Origin: Micromonosporaceae bacterium
GTDB lineage: Bacteria > Actinomycetota > Actinomycetes > Mycobacteriales > Micromonosporaceae
Reading direction: 5' to 3'
Assembly (NCBI GenBank): GCA_019690055.1
Contig: JADGGF010000104.1
Span: 1 to 10,841 of the forward strand
DNA: 10,841 bases
Made by a program: the position numbers and the translations under genes. Below the pieces are notes generated by a model. It had not been told where the DNA came from. It saw only the letters and a list, made by a program, of their open reading frames with translations, and ran no database searches. Every line of letters starts with the position of its first letter. Within the stretch, counting starts at the first letter, position 1. Shown piece by piece: positions 1 through 5,804 of this stretch.

Positions 1-27
1 CCCTCCCATTCCCGCCCCCGGTTCGCA

Positions 28-85
28 TTGATCTAGGGCGCAGAGTGGAGTTGATCTCTATCCACCACTCCAAGCCTTAGATCAA
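28..85 (-). terminator. Long two-tier hairpin behind the uxaA-type gene
   Basis: TTGATCTAGGGC (28-39) pairs with GCCTTAGATCAA (74-85); this is 12 pairs including one G-T. Inside, after a 3/3 internal loop, GAGTGG (43-48) pairs with CCACTC (65-70) around a 16-base loop. It lies 21 bases past the stop codon of the minus-strand dehydratase gene, where a terminator is expected. There is no clear T-run on either side, as is common in actinobacteria. The near-symmetry means it could also act on transcripts entering from the left of the window. The pairing is seen directly; the terminator role is inferred from position. Confidence 0.6.
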
Positions 86-106
86 GAGGGTTTGCGGGCG
101 GGGCGC

Positions 107-1651
107 CTACAGGGTGGCGCCGAGGTGCCAGGGGACGAACTCCTCAAGGCCGAACCCGAGCTCCTCGCTGCGGGTCCGCTGGCCGGAGGCGGTGGCGAGG
201 ATCAGCTCGAAGATGCGCTGACCCACCTCCTCCACCGTCTCCTCCCCGTCGGCGATCGTGCCGCAGTTGAGGTCCATGTCGTCGGTCATCCGCAGGTACA
301 GCTCGGTGTTGGTGGCGAGCTTGAGGCAGGGCGTCGGGCGCGAGCCGAAGACCGAGCCACGGCCGGTGGTGAAGCAGAGTACGGTCGCGCCGCCGGCCAC
401 GAGCCCGGTCGCGTTGACCGGGTCATAACCAGGAGTGTCCATATAGACAAGTCCTCGGGTCCGCGGTTGCTCGCCGTAGCGCACGACGTCGCACAGCTGC
501 GTGGTGCCGCCCTTGGCGATCGCGCCCAGCGACTTCTCCAGGATCGTGGTCAGCCCGCCCGCCTTGTTGCCGGGCGAGGGGTTGTTGTCCAGCGAGCTGC
601 CGTCGGCCTCGACGTGCCGCTCCCACCACCGGATGCGCTCGACCAGCCGCTGCGCCACCTCGTCGCTGACCGCCCGCTCCAGCAGGATGTGCTCGGCGCC
701 GTAGATCTCCGGTGTCTCGCCGAACATGGCGGTGCCACCGTGCCGGACCACCAGATCGGCGGCCACGCCCAACGCCGGGTTGGCGGTGATGCCCGAGTAG
801 CCGTCCGAGCCGCCGCACTCCATGGCCAGCACCAGCTCGCTCACCGGGGCCGGCTCGCGCCGCGCCTGCGCCGCCACCGGAAGCATCTCCTCGATGAGGC
901 GCAGACCCTCCTCGACCGTCCGCCGGGTGCCCCCGAGCTCCTGGATCGTCATGAGGTGCACCGGCACGCCCTCGGGGACGTTCCACTCCGCGGCGAGCGA
1001 GACGACCTGGTTGACCTCGCAGCCGAGACCGATCACGAGGAAGCCGGCGAAGTTAGGGTGCTCGCCGTAGCCGCGCAGCGTGCGCTGCAGCATGTCGAAG
1101 CCCTCGTGTCCGGGCCCGCCCGTGCCGCAGCCACCGGTGTGGGTGAGCGGCACGATGCCGTCGACGCCGGGAACCTCCGCCACCAGCGCTTCCGCGCGCG
1201 AGGCGATGAGCTTGGCCACGGTCGCCGAGCAGTTCACCGACGAGACGATGCCCAGATAGTTGCGGGTGCCGACCTTGCCGTTGGCGCGCCGATAGCCGAG
1301 GAACGTGGCGCGTCGGTCCTCGGGAACGTAGTCCGTGGGCGTACGCCGGGAGCCGTACACCACCGCGTTCTCCACCGGGCGATACGCCAGGTTGTGCGTG
1401 TGCACATGGTCACCGGGCTCGATGTCCGTGGCGGCGTACCCGATCACCTGACCGTACTTACGCACCGGGTCGCCCGCGCGGACGGGCCGCACCGCGAGCT
1501 TGTGCCCGCGCGGCACCGGCCCCGGGAGCGTGACGGTGGCCCCGTCGGCCAGACGCACCGGTCCGGCCGGCAGGTCGGCCAGCGCGACCACGACGTCATC
1601 GGCGGCGTGGAGCCGTACGGTCAGCTGACCCGTCCTCGTCCCGGCGGTCAC
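107..1651 (-). CDS. uxaA: UxaA family altronate/galactarate dehydratase
   Basis: This is a sugar-acid dehydratase of the UxaA/GarD family, 514 residues, about the usual length. Such enzymes are cytoplasmic and remove water from D-altronate or a related aldarate to give a 2-keto-3-deoxy sugar acid, feeding uronate catabolism. The first ~90 residues form a SAF domain. The main domain opens with GYRRANGKVGTRN near residue 120 and continues with HTGGCG, GLGCEVNQ, ECGGSDG, NPSPGNKAGG and GGTTQL, all typical of the family; the Cys and His residues in them are likely metal ligands. I chose the GTG at 1651 because AGGAGG (1658-1663) sits six bases upstream; a GTG at 1666 would add five residues but places that ribosome binding site inside the gene. 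The substrate cannot be decided between altronate, galactarate and a related acid. No uronate isomerase or reductase gene is nearby, so partners must lie elsewhere. Confidence 0.88.
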   Translation of the reverse strand: MTAGTRTGQLTVRLHAADDVVVALADLPAGPVRLADGATVTLPGPVPRGHKLAVRPVRAGDPVRKYGQVIGYAATDIEPGDHVHTHNLAYRPVENAVVYGSRRTPTDYVPEDRRATFLGYRRANGKVGTRNYLGIVSSVNCSATVAKLIASRAEALVAEVPGVDGIVPLTHTGGCGTGGPGHEGFDMLQRTLRGYGEHPNFAGFLVIGLGCEVNQVVSLAAEWNVPEGVPVHLMTIQELGGTRRTVEEGLRLIEEMLPVAAQARREPAPVSELVLAMECGGSDGYSGITANPALGVAADLVVRHGGTAMFGETPEIYGAEHILLERAVSDEVAQRLVERIRWWERHVEADGSSLDNNPSPGNKAGGLTTILEKSLGAIAKGGTTQLCDVVRYGEQPRTRGLVYMDTPGYDPVNATGLVAGGATVLCFTTGRGSVFGSRPTPCLKLATNTELYLRMTDDMDLNCGTIADGEETVEEVGQRIFELILATASGQRTRSEELGFGLEEFVPWHLGATL

Positions 1652-1686
1652 GACGACCCTCCTCACGTTCGTCGCGAAGCAACACT

Positions 1687-1739
1687 GAAGACCGAAACAT
1701 CACTTGAAGACTCGTCGTCGAGCCGCCCCAGGCGAAGAC
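1687..1739. promoter_or_regulatory. Three GAAGAC direct repeats between uxaA and yihY
   Basis: GAAGAC occurs at 1687-1692, 1706-1711 and 1734-1739. The first two are embedded in a longer match (CACTGAAGAC and CACTTGAAGAC), 19 bases apart, about two helical turns. They lie 36-60 bases upstream of the uxaA-type start and in the only space for promoters of both divergent genes. No convincing -35/-10 pair is visible. The repeats could be a regulator binding site; chance is not excluded. Confidence 0.3.
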
Positions 1740-1804
1740 TAGATCACGGTGCCGCGGATCGCCCAGTGGGGGCGGAGCCGCCGACGAAAGGTTGATGAGG
1801 ATTG

Positions 1805-2692
1805 ATGAGCCGGCCTCGCGAGCAGACCACTGCCGGGCGTGGGCGGCCCGCCTGGCGGGCGGCCCTGCGGCAATGCCTGCGTGACTTTCGGGAGGACCAG
1901 ATTCCGGACCGCGCCGCCGGACTGACATACTATGCAGTTTTATCGATTTTTCCGGGCCTGCTGGTGCTCGTCTCTGTGCTCGGCCTGCTGGGCGGACCCG
2001 CGAGTGGCCTCAACCAGATCCTCGGCACGGTGGTCCCGGGAGAGGCCGGCGAGCTGATCCAGGATGCCGTCAACCGGGTCGCGGCGACCGGGGCCACGGC
2101 CGGGTTCGTCGCCATCGCCGGCCTGGTGGTCGCCTTCTGGTCCGCCTCCGGGTACGTGGCGGGGTTCCTGCGCGCCCTCGACGCGATCCACGGTGTCCGT
2201 ACGGCCCGGCCGATGAAGCGCGCCCTGCCCCTGCGGCTCGGGCTGACCGCGCTCGTGGGCGTGCTGCTCATCGTCTGCGTATTTATTGTGGTCTTTACCG
2301 GCGGCCTCGCCGAGCGGATGGGCAACGTGATCGGTCTCGGCTCGACCGCGGTGACCGTCTGGGACGTGGCGAAGTGGCCTGCCCTCCTGCTGCTCGTCGC
2401 GGCGGTGATCGCGCTGCTGTACCGCGCCGGGCCGCACACCGAGGGCAACCGACGGTTCATCACGCCGGGCAGCCTGGCGGCGGTGCTGCTGGCGGTCGTG
2501 GTGTCGGTGCTGTTCGGCGTCTACCTCGCCACATTCGCCTCGTACGAACGCACCTACGGTGCGCTCAGCGGCGTGATCGTCTTCCTGATCTGGCTGTGGC
2601 TGACCAATATGGTGGTCCTGCTCGGCGCCGAGTTGGATGCCGCGCTCGGCCAGTCTCGTCAACCGCCCGGCGACAGGACCGATTCATCGTGA
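1805..2692 (+). CDS. yihY: YihY/BrkB family inner membrane protein
   Basis: This is an integral membrane protein of the YihY/virulence factor BrkB family, 295 residues, near the family norm; its molecular function is unsettled. The signature YYAVLSIFPGLLVLVSVLG lies near residues 41-59, and the C-terminal signature YGALSGVIVFLIWLWLTNM is followed by LLGAELDAAL. About six membrane segments are visible: the two signatures, one near residues 95-120, one after the PLRLGLTALVG loop, WPALLLLVAAVIALLY, and one starting at GSLAAVLLAVVVSVLFG. The ATG at 1805 is preferred over the TTG at 1802; GAGG at 1797-1800 is the likely ribosome binding site and an in-frame stop at 1796 excludes longer versions. 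Codon 46 (1940-1942) is TTA, rare in such GC-rich genomes, inside a short AT-rich patch. It is divergent from the dehydratase and convergent with the copper-storage-like gene. Confidence 0.9.
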   Translation: MSRPREQTTAGRGRPAWRAALRQCLRDFREDQIPDRAAGLTYYAVLSIFPGLLVLVSVLGLLGGPASGLNQILGTVVPGEAGELIQDAVNRVAATGATAGFVAIAGLVVAFWSASGYVAGFLRALDAIHGVRTARPMKRALPLRLGLTALVGVLLIVCVFIVVFTGGLAERMGNVIGLGSTAVTVWDVAKWPALLLLVAAVIALLYRAGPHTEGNRRFITPGSLAAVLLAVVVSVLFGVYLATFASYERTYGALSGVIVFLIWLWLTNMVVLLGAELDAALGQSRQPPGDRTDSS

Positions 2693-2697
2693 CCTGT

Positions 2698-2722
2698 CCC
2701 GTGGCGGTCCCCCGCTGACGGG
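2698..2722. terminator. Hairpin in the convergent gap yihY / Csp-like gene
   Basis: CCCGT (2698-2702) pairs with ACGGG (2718-2722), and GGCGG (2703-2707) pairs with CCGCT (2712-2716) using one G-T pair. G2717 is bulged and the loop is TCCC. It starts 5 bases after the yihY stop and lies 18 bases beyond the stop of the opposing gene, so it can serve both as a two-way terminator. There is no T-run. Confidence 0.5.
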
Positions 2723-2740
2723 CTCGCGACCGTACCAGGC

Positions 2741-3157
2741 TCAGCGCAGCGTGGCGAGCAGCTCCCGGCAGGCCCGCTCACACCGGCTGCAAGCCTCGGC
2801 GCAGACCCGGCAGTGCTCGTGCATGTCGGCGTGCATCGCGCACTCGGCGCCGCAGGACATGCACGCGATCACACACGCCTCGAGCTGGCTGCGCGCAATG
2901 GCGATGTCGAAACCGGTGTGCCGCGACAGCACCCGGGCCGTCGTGGCGCAGATGTCCGCGCAGTCCAGGTCTCGCGTGATGCAGGTCTTCAGCGGGCCGA
3001 CCATCTCCTCGCTCAGGCAGGCGTCCGCACACATCGTGCAGGCCTGGCTGCACATGACGATCGTGTCGATCGTGGCCGCCAGCTGGGCCCGGTCGATGCC
3101 GATGGGCGCGGGATGGGTCTCCAGCATCGGTGCCGTGCTCGTGGTGGTCATCGTCAT
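2741..3157 (-). CDS. Four-helix-bundle copper-storage-like protein (DUF326/Csp3 type)
   Basis: A 138-residue protein with 16 cysteines (residues 36, 40, 43, 47, 59, 66, 70, 95, 99, 102, 106, 116, 119, 123, 126 and 130). They recur as CxxxCxxCxxxC and CxxCxxxC steps that line the inside of a four-helix bundle. This is the pattern of the DUF326 family, which includes the Csp copper-storage proteins that bind many Cu(I) ions through thiolates. There is no signal peptide or Tat motif, so a cytosolic Csp3-like role is the better fit. I start at the ATG at 3157 (a second ATG lies at 3151); a GGGGG run ten bases upstream is a weak ribosome binding site. The frame stays open up to 3322, but the added residues look like non-coding sequence. 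I saw no CsoR-type site upstream and no copper gene beside it. The family call is strong; copper as the in vivo metal is inferred. Confidence 0.85.
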   Translation of the reverse strand: MTMTTTSTAPMLETHPAPIGIDRAQLAATIDTIVMCSQACTMCADACLSEEMVGPLKTCITRDLDCADICATTARVLSRHTGFDIAIARSQLEACVIACMSCGAECAMHADMHEHCRVCAEACSRCERACRELLATLR

Positions 3158-3484
3158 GATCGTGTTGCCCCCGTTCGGAATCGCCTGGGTGTCACGGTAG
3201 TCGCCGTGGGCCGCCGGCGGCGGCAGAACTGGTGGCCGACCGCGCACCACCGATCGCTCCGGGCAACTCGCGCCCCTGATCGCCACACTGTCCGCGGTGG
3301 CCACGCCGGGCACGACCGTCACGGCCAGTCGCGAACCCGGTGCTGTCTGGCTGCGTCCGGCGCTGTCTGGTGGCGTCCGGTGCCCATCGACGGATTCAGG
3401 CAGAGATTTATGTGACCGTGACGGAGTGACACCGCGCGGTCGTCCCCTGGGACAGCCGCATCGCCCAGAACGGAGGGTCAGCCC
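3158..3484. other. 327-base gap with short repeats
   Basis: No credible gene is visible here. It must hold the promoter of the minus-strand Csp-like gene and any promoter of the plus-strand GH43-like remnant. It contains a 20-bp tandem repeat (3342-3381, listed separately) and three GTGAC words at 3412, 3418 and 3426. No clear -35/-10 pair was found on either strand. Confidence 0.6.
3342..3381. repeat. 20-bp tandem direct repeat, two copies
   Basis: GCTGTCTGGCTGCGTCCGGC (3342-3361) is followed directly by GCTGTCTGGTGGCGTCCGGT (3362-3381); 17 of 20 positions match. It lies in the non-coding gap about 185 bases upstream of the Csp-like start and about 105 bases upstream of the GH43-like remnant. 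It may be a small duplication or a paired protein-binding site. Confidence 0.75.
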
Positions 3485-3973
3485 GTGCTACGGAAACACC
3501 CGCTCGCCCAACCCCGACTCTCGAGAAAACGGCGCGGTCAGACCATCGATTCGAACCAGAACTGGAAGACCGCCTCCAACTGGACCTATGTCGGTGTGGT
3601 CGCCACCGAGGACGGCATCCGCAGCATGGACATCAACCCCCGAATCTCGCACTTCTGGGCTCCGGCCGGCTTCCGGCACAACGGCAGGGACTACCTGTTC
3701 GTCCCCAACCTCTACAACGGCAACGACAACACGGGGTCGCGTGTCTATGTCTTCGATGCCCCGTCGGAGACCGGTACGTACGCCTACCGTGGCCGGATCG
3801 ACACCAGCTCCACGGTGAACGGCGGCTACGCAAGCGATCCGTTCGTCTTGCGGGACTATGACGGCAGCGTCTACATGTTCTTCGCCAACGGAAACGACAC
3901 CAACTGCGGCGGTGTCAGCCGCACGAGGCATTCCGGCGACAACCTCCTCAGCGAGATGATCAATGGATCATGA
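3485..3973 (+). pseudogene. GH43-like secreted beta-propeller glycosidase, remnant
   Basis: The open frame encodes 162 residues, far short of the roughly 300 or more usual for GH43-type glycosidases. Residues ~45-140 resemble two adjoining propeller blades: FWAPAGFRHNGRDYLFV corresponds to the common WAPxVxxxxGxYYLYY element and YASDPFVLRDYDGSVYMFF to the blade holding the pKa-modulating Asp. The first blade with its catalytic Asp and the later part with the catalytic Glu are missing. The start is well defined: GTG at 3485 with GGAGGG seven bases upstream. The first 17 residues are rich in Arg and Lys, like the n-region of a secretion signal, but the hydrophobic core is absent, as if a deletion joined residue ~18 to the propeller. 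After about base 3915 the homology stops. It is almost certainly inactive. The exact glycosidase family is less sure than the propeller resemblance. Confidence 0.55.
3956..3971. terminator. Small hairpin at the 3' end of the GH43-like remnant
   Basis: ATGATC (3956-3961) and GATCAT (3966-3971) form a perfect 6-bp stem around AATG, overlapping the stop codon of the remnant. It is AT-rich and short, so it is at best a weak terminator; it could equally be a chance inverted repeat at a deletion junction. Confidence 0.25.
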
Positions 3974-4027
3974 TGTTCTCGGTGAAGCCGAACGGCCGGA
4001 TCCCGGCCAGGACCAACCCGCGCATCG

Positions 4028-4056
4028 TTGACAGAAATCAGTATGTGACACATACT
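4028..4056 (+). promoter_or_regulatory. Promoter of the marR-tfoX_C operon
   Basis: A perfect -35 box TTGACA (4028-4033), a 17-base spacer and the -10 box CATACT (4051-4056, four of six to consensus). The predicted start of transcription is about base 4063, which coincides with the GTG start codons at 4063 and 4066, so the mRNA is expected to be leaderless. Confidence 0.65.
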
Positions 4057-4057
4057 G
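4039..4057. promoter_or_regulatory. 19-bp perfect palindromic operator over the marR promoter
   Basis: CAGTATGTGACACATACTG has two 9-base arms around a central A. It fills the second half of the spacer and the whole -10 box. MarR proteins typically bind palindromes of this size in their own promoters, so self-repression is the natural reading. Confidence 0.7.
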
Positions 4058-4065
4058 TCGCCGTG

Positions 4066-4503
4066 GTGAGCACCGAGGCGCTCGGGGCGATTCGGGCGTG
4101 GACCCGGCTGGAGGCAGCGATCAGTGCCTTCAACCGCGACCTGGGGCGCCGCCACGGCGTCACGGGCGCTCAGCTGGCCATCCTGCGGATCATCGGTGAG
4201 CTGGGACCGGGGTTACGCCTGAGCGAGCTGAGACGGCGGCTGGTGATGCACCCCGCCACACTCGGCCAACTACTCGATCGGCTGGAGGCCCGAGGCTTGA
4301 TCGAGCTGACCGTCGACGAGAGCGACCGGCGGCGACGCCTCATCGAGGTCACGGAGGCGGGAAGCCGCCTGATCGAGCGGGCACCACTGGCCGGCCCGGT
4401 ACGGCTCCGCCACGTCGAGGTCGACAAGGCCCGGCTCCGGCGGCTCAGCGCGGCACTCACCGACGCTATCGTCCTGTTTGGACTGGAGGAGTACGTGTCG
4501 TGA
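4066..4503 (+). CDS. MarR family winged-helix transcriptional regulator
   Basis: A complete 145-residue MarR-type repressor. Residues ~8-30 form the dimerisation helix. The DNA-binding region runs from LRLSELRRRL (50-59) through the recognition helix HPATLGQLLDRLEARGLI (62-79). It ends in the wing, with DESDRRRRLIEVTEAG (84-99) matching the family's conserved D-x-R-R-R motif. The C-terminus returns to a dimerisation helix. I start at GTG 4066 (GTG 4063 adds one Val); longer starts up to 3970 are rejected because the promoter and operator lie at 4028-4057. No ribosome binding site precedes the start, consistent with a leaderless message. The stop overlaps the start of the next gene by four bases. 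The ligand is unknown; it probably represses its own operon. Confidence 0.85.
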   Translation: MSTEALGAIRAWTRLEAAISAFNRDLGRRHGVTGAQLAILRIIGELGPGLRLSELRRRLVMHPATLGQLLDRLEARGLIELTVDESDRRRRLIEVTEAGSRLIERAPLAGPVRLRHVEVDKARLRRLSAALTDAIVLFGLEEYVS

Positions 4504-4709
4504 CCGATCTGGAGACTTTGATAAATATCGGGCCGGCCCTGGCCGCCGACCTCCGCGCGGTCGGCATCCCTGACGCCGAAACCCTTCGTGAGGTGGGCGC
4601 GGCCGAGGCAGTGCGCAGGCTCACCGATGCCGGCCTGCGCGACTGTACCCACGCCGCCCGGGCCATCGAGGGAGCCCTGAGTGGCCGGCGCTGGACCAGT
4701 GCCCGGTGA
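4500..4709 (+). CDS. Small TfoX C-terminal-domain (helix-hairpin-helix) protein
   Basis: A 69-residue protein matching the TfoX_C domain: LINIGPALAADLRAVGIPDAETLREVGAAEAVRRL (given here only as its position, residues 7-41) holds the helix-hairpin-helix core with NIGP and AVGI, and the C-terminus RAIEGALSGRRW is the usual end of the domain. In Sxy/TfoX this domain follows an N-terminal part; here it stands alone, as it does in many actinobacterial proteins. Start: GTG 4500, whose GTGA overlaps the marR stop, with GGAGGAG (4485-4491) eight bases upstream, inside marR. It is therefore translationally coupled to marR and under the same operator. Its function is unknown; helix-hairpin-helix domains often bind DNA or proteins. 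A role in competence should not be assumed. Confidence 0.7.
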   Translation: MTDLETLINIGPALAADLRAVGIPDAETLREVGAAEAVRRLTDAGLRDCTHAARAIEGALSGRRWTSAR

Positions 4710-4719
4710 CCGCCACCGA

Positions 4720-4833
4720 CGACGCCACCGCTTCCGTGGCGACGGGTTGACTGTCGAGGTCGCCGATCCCTGGGGCAATGTGGTCGGATTCACCGACTAC
4801 ACCAGGATGCCGGAGCGGTCCCGATGTCGATGA
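4720..4833 (+). pseudogene. VOC (glyoxalase-like) protein, C-terminal fragment
   Basis: In the frame ending at the TGA at 4831 the translation contains RFRGDGLTVEVADPWGN, followed by VVGFTDYTRMPER. The DPWGN-xxGFTDYT pattern is the last strand and tail of one group of VOC proteins. No start codon with a ribosome binding site and no upstream VOC domain are present; the sequence just before belongs to the TfoX_C gene in another frame. It is a stranded tail of a lost gene, about 35 residues. Confidence 0.55.
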
Positions 4834-4898
4834 GCGCGCCGCCGCGTACGTCTGAGGTCCACGCCGGCCCACCGGGGGGCGGCATCGCGCGTGCCCCA

Positions 4899-5190
4899 TC
4901 ACACGTCGCCGGAGCGTTGCCGGCCCGACTGGGCCTGTTCGAGCGAGGCTCGAATAGCTTCCAAAGCCTCGATGAGCTGGCCTGGATCCCGTGGGGCAGC
5001 GTAGTAGATGCTCGGCAATCTCCTGCTGCGTCGACGCCCCGCGGGTCTCGCTCACACTGAGCAGCAGCAGGAACTGGGAGAGGGTGAGCGTGGTGTGCTC
5101 GCGGAGCACGCGCTCAGCCGCCTGGTCCAGCAGCGTCGTCACCTCGTGCAGGAGGCGCGCGATCGTCAGGTTCCGGTTTGCCTGATCCAC
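4899..5190 (-). pseudogene. MarR N-terminus joined out of frame to another regulator-like tail
   Basis: From the GTG at 5190, 62 residues read as the start of a MarR protein: a long dimerisation helix (IARLLHEVTTLLDQAAERVL), TLSQFLLLLSVSE, then TQQEIAEHL, which ends just before the recognition helix (about base 5005). The recognition helix and wing are missing. Beyond that point the same frame gives unlikely protein. A different frame (5009 to the stop at 4899) gives IYYAAPRDPGQLIEALEAI and about 17 more residues; this resembles the tail of an ArsR-type winged-helix protein, though only weakly. The best reading is a deletion that fused two regulator genes, leaving no complete DNA-binding domain. 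The start faces the VOC gene across a palindrome, the usual arrangement for a MarR repressor and its target. Confidence 0.6.
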
Positions 5191-5206
5191 GCATCCCAGC
5201 CGACTA

Positions 5207-5218
5207 TTGACTAGTCAA
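5207..5218. promoter_or_regulatory. 12-bp perfect palindrome between divergent marR remnant and VOC gene
   Basis: TTGACTAGTCAA is a perfect palindrome lying 16 bases before the MarR remnant's GTG and 15 before the VOC gene's ATG. Sequence, symmetry and place fit a MarR-family operator controlling both genes. Its cognate repressor here lacks the DNA-binding region. Confidence 0.6.
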
Positions 5219-5233
5219 CGTTCTGGAGGTGCG

Positions 5234-5804
5234 ATGTTCACCGAGCTGGGAACCATCACCATCACCGTTCGTGACTACGACGAGGCCATCGACTTCTACG
5301 TCAACCGCCTCGGCTTCACCCTGCTGTCCGACACACGGCCCGCCCGGGGCATCCGGATCGTTCGGGTGGCGCCCGCACCCGACAAACCAGGCCGTGATCG
5401 TCTTTGAGAAGGCCCAGACGAAGGCCGACTGGGCCCGCCTCGGCAAGCAGTTTCCCGGCATGACACTCACGCTGTTCACCGATGACATCGATGCCACGGT
5501 CGCCCAACTCACCGAGCGCGGGGTGAAACTGCTGGAGCCGGTGCGGCGGGCCCCCTGGGGCACCCAGACGGCGATCGCCGACCTCTACGGCAACGTCTTC
5601 GATATCTCTGCAACCGAGCGACGCGCTCGCTCCCCGCCCATCGTCGGAGAAGGCCGCTTCCCCTCGGCGAGGTGCACAAGGCCGGCCCTGACCGGCAACC
5701 GCAGGACTGCGTCTGACGGAGCGCAACGAGAAGAGATCTCACCGCCACCGGTCAGTCGACGGGCTAGCGTGCGGCTGACCTGGCTTGGTCGAGCAGTCCG
5801 TTGA
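5234..5804 (+). pseudogene. VOC family (glyoxalase/bleomycin-resistance type) protein, frameshifted
   Basis: The start is an ATG at 5234 with GGAGG at 5225-5229. Fifty residues (MFTELGTITITVRDYDEAID and on to VAPAPD at 5383) give the first beta-alpha-beta unit. The frame then fails: one surplus A in the AAA run 5384-5386 shifts it. Reading on from 5385 gives NQAVIVFEKAQ, then MTLTLFTDDIDATVAQLTERG and DLYGNVFDISATE at 5618. The repaired protein would be ~128 residues, normal for a single-domain VOC protein. No stop follows there; the frame runs to 5804 with Arg- and Pro-rich sequence overlapping the 3' end of tetR, so the original stop also seems lost. VOC proteins include dioxygenases, glyoxalases and antibiotic-binding proteins; the substrate is unknown. 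The single-base shift may be real decay or a sequencing error. Confidence 0.7.

Noticed and set aside
92..1795. 567-codon open frame on the plus strand
   Set aside because: It is antisense to the well-supported UxaA-type dehydratase, with Arg/His/Gly-rich composition and no family motif; a by-product of high GC content.
1940..2662. Open frames on the minus strand across yihY
   Set aside because: They are antisense shadows of yihY with no start signals or motifs.
3158..3322. Longer N-terminus for the Csp-like protein
   Set aside because: The 55 extra residues do not resemble the family or a signal peptide, and the start at 3157 is consistent with family length.
3970..4065. Longer N-terminus for the intact MarR protein from ATG 3970
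   Set aside because: It would place the promoter and the palindrome inside the gene and adds residues unlike MarR proteins.
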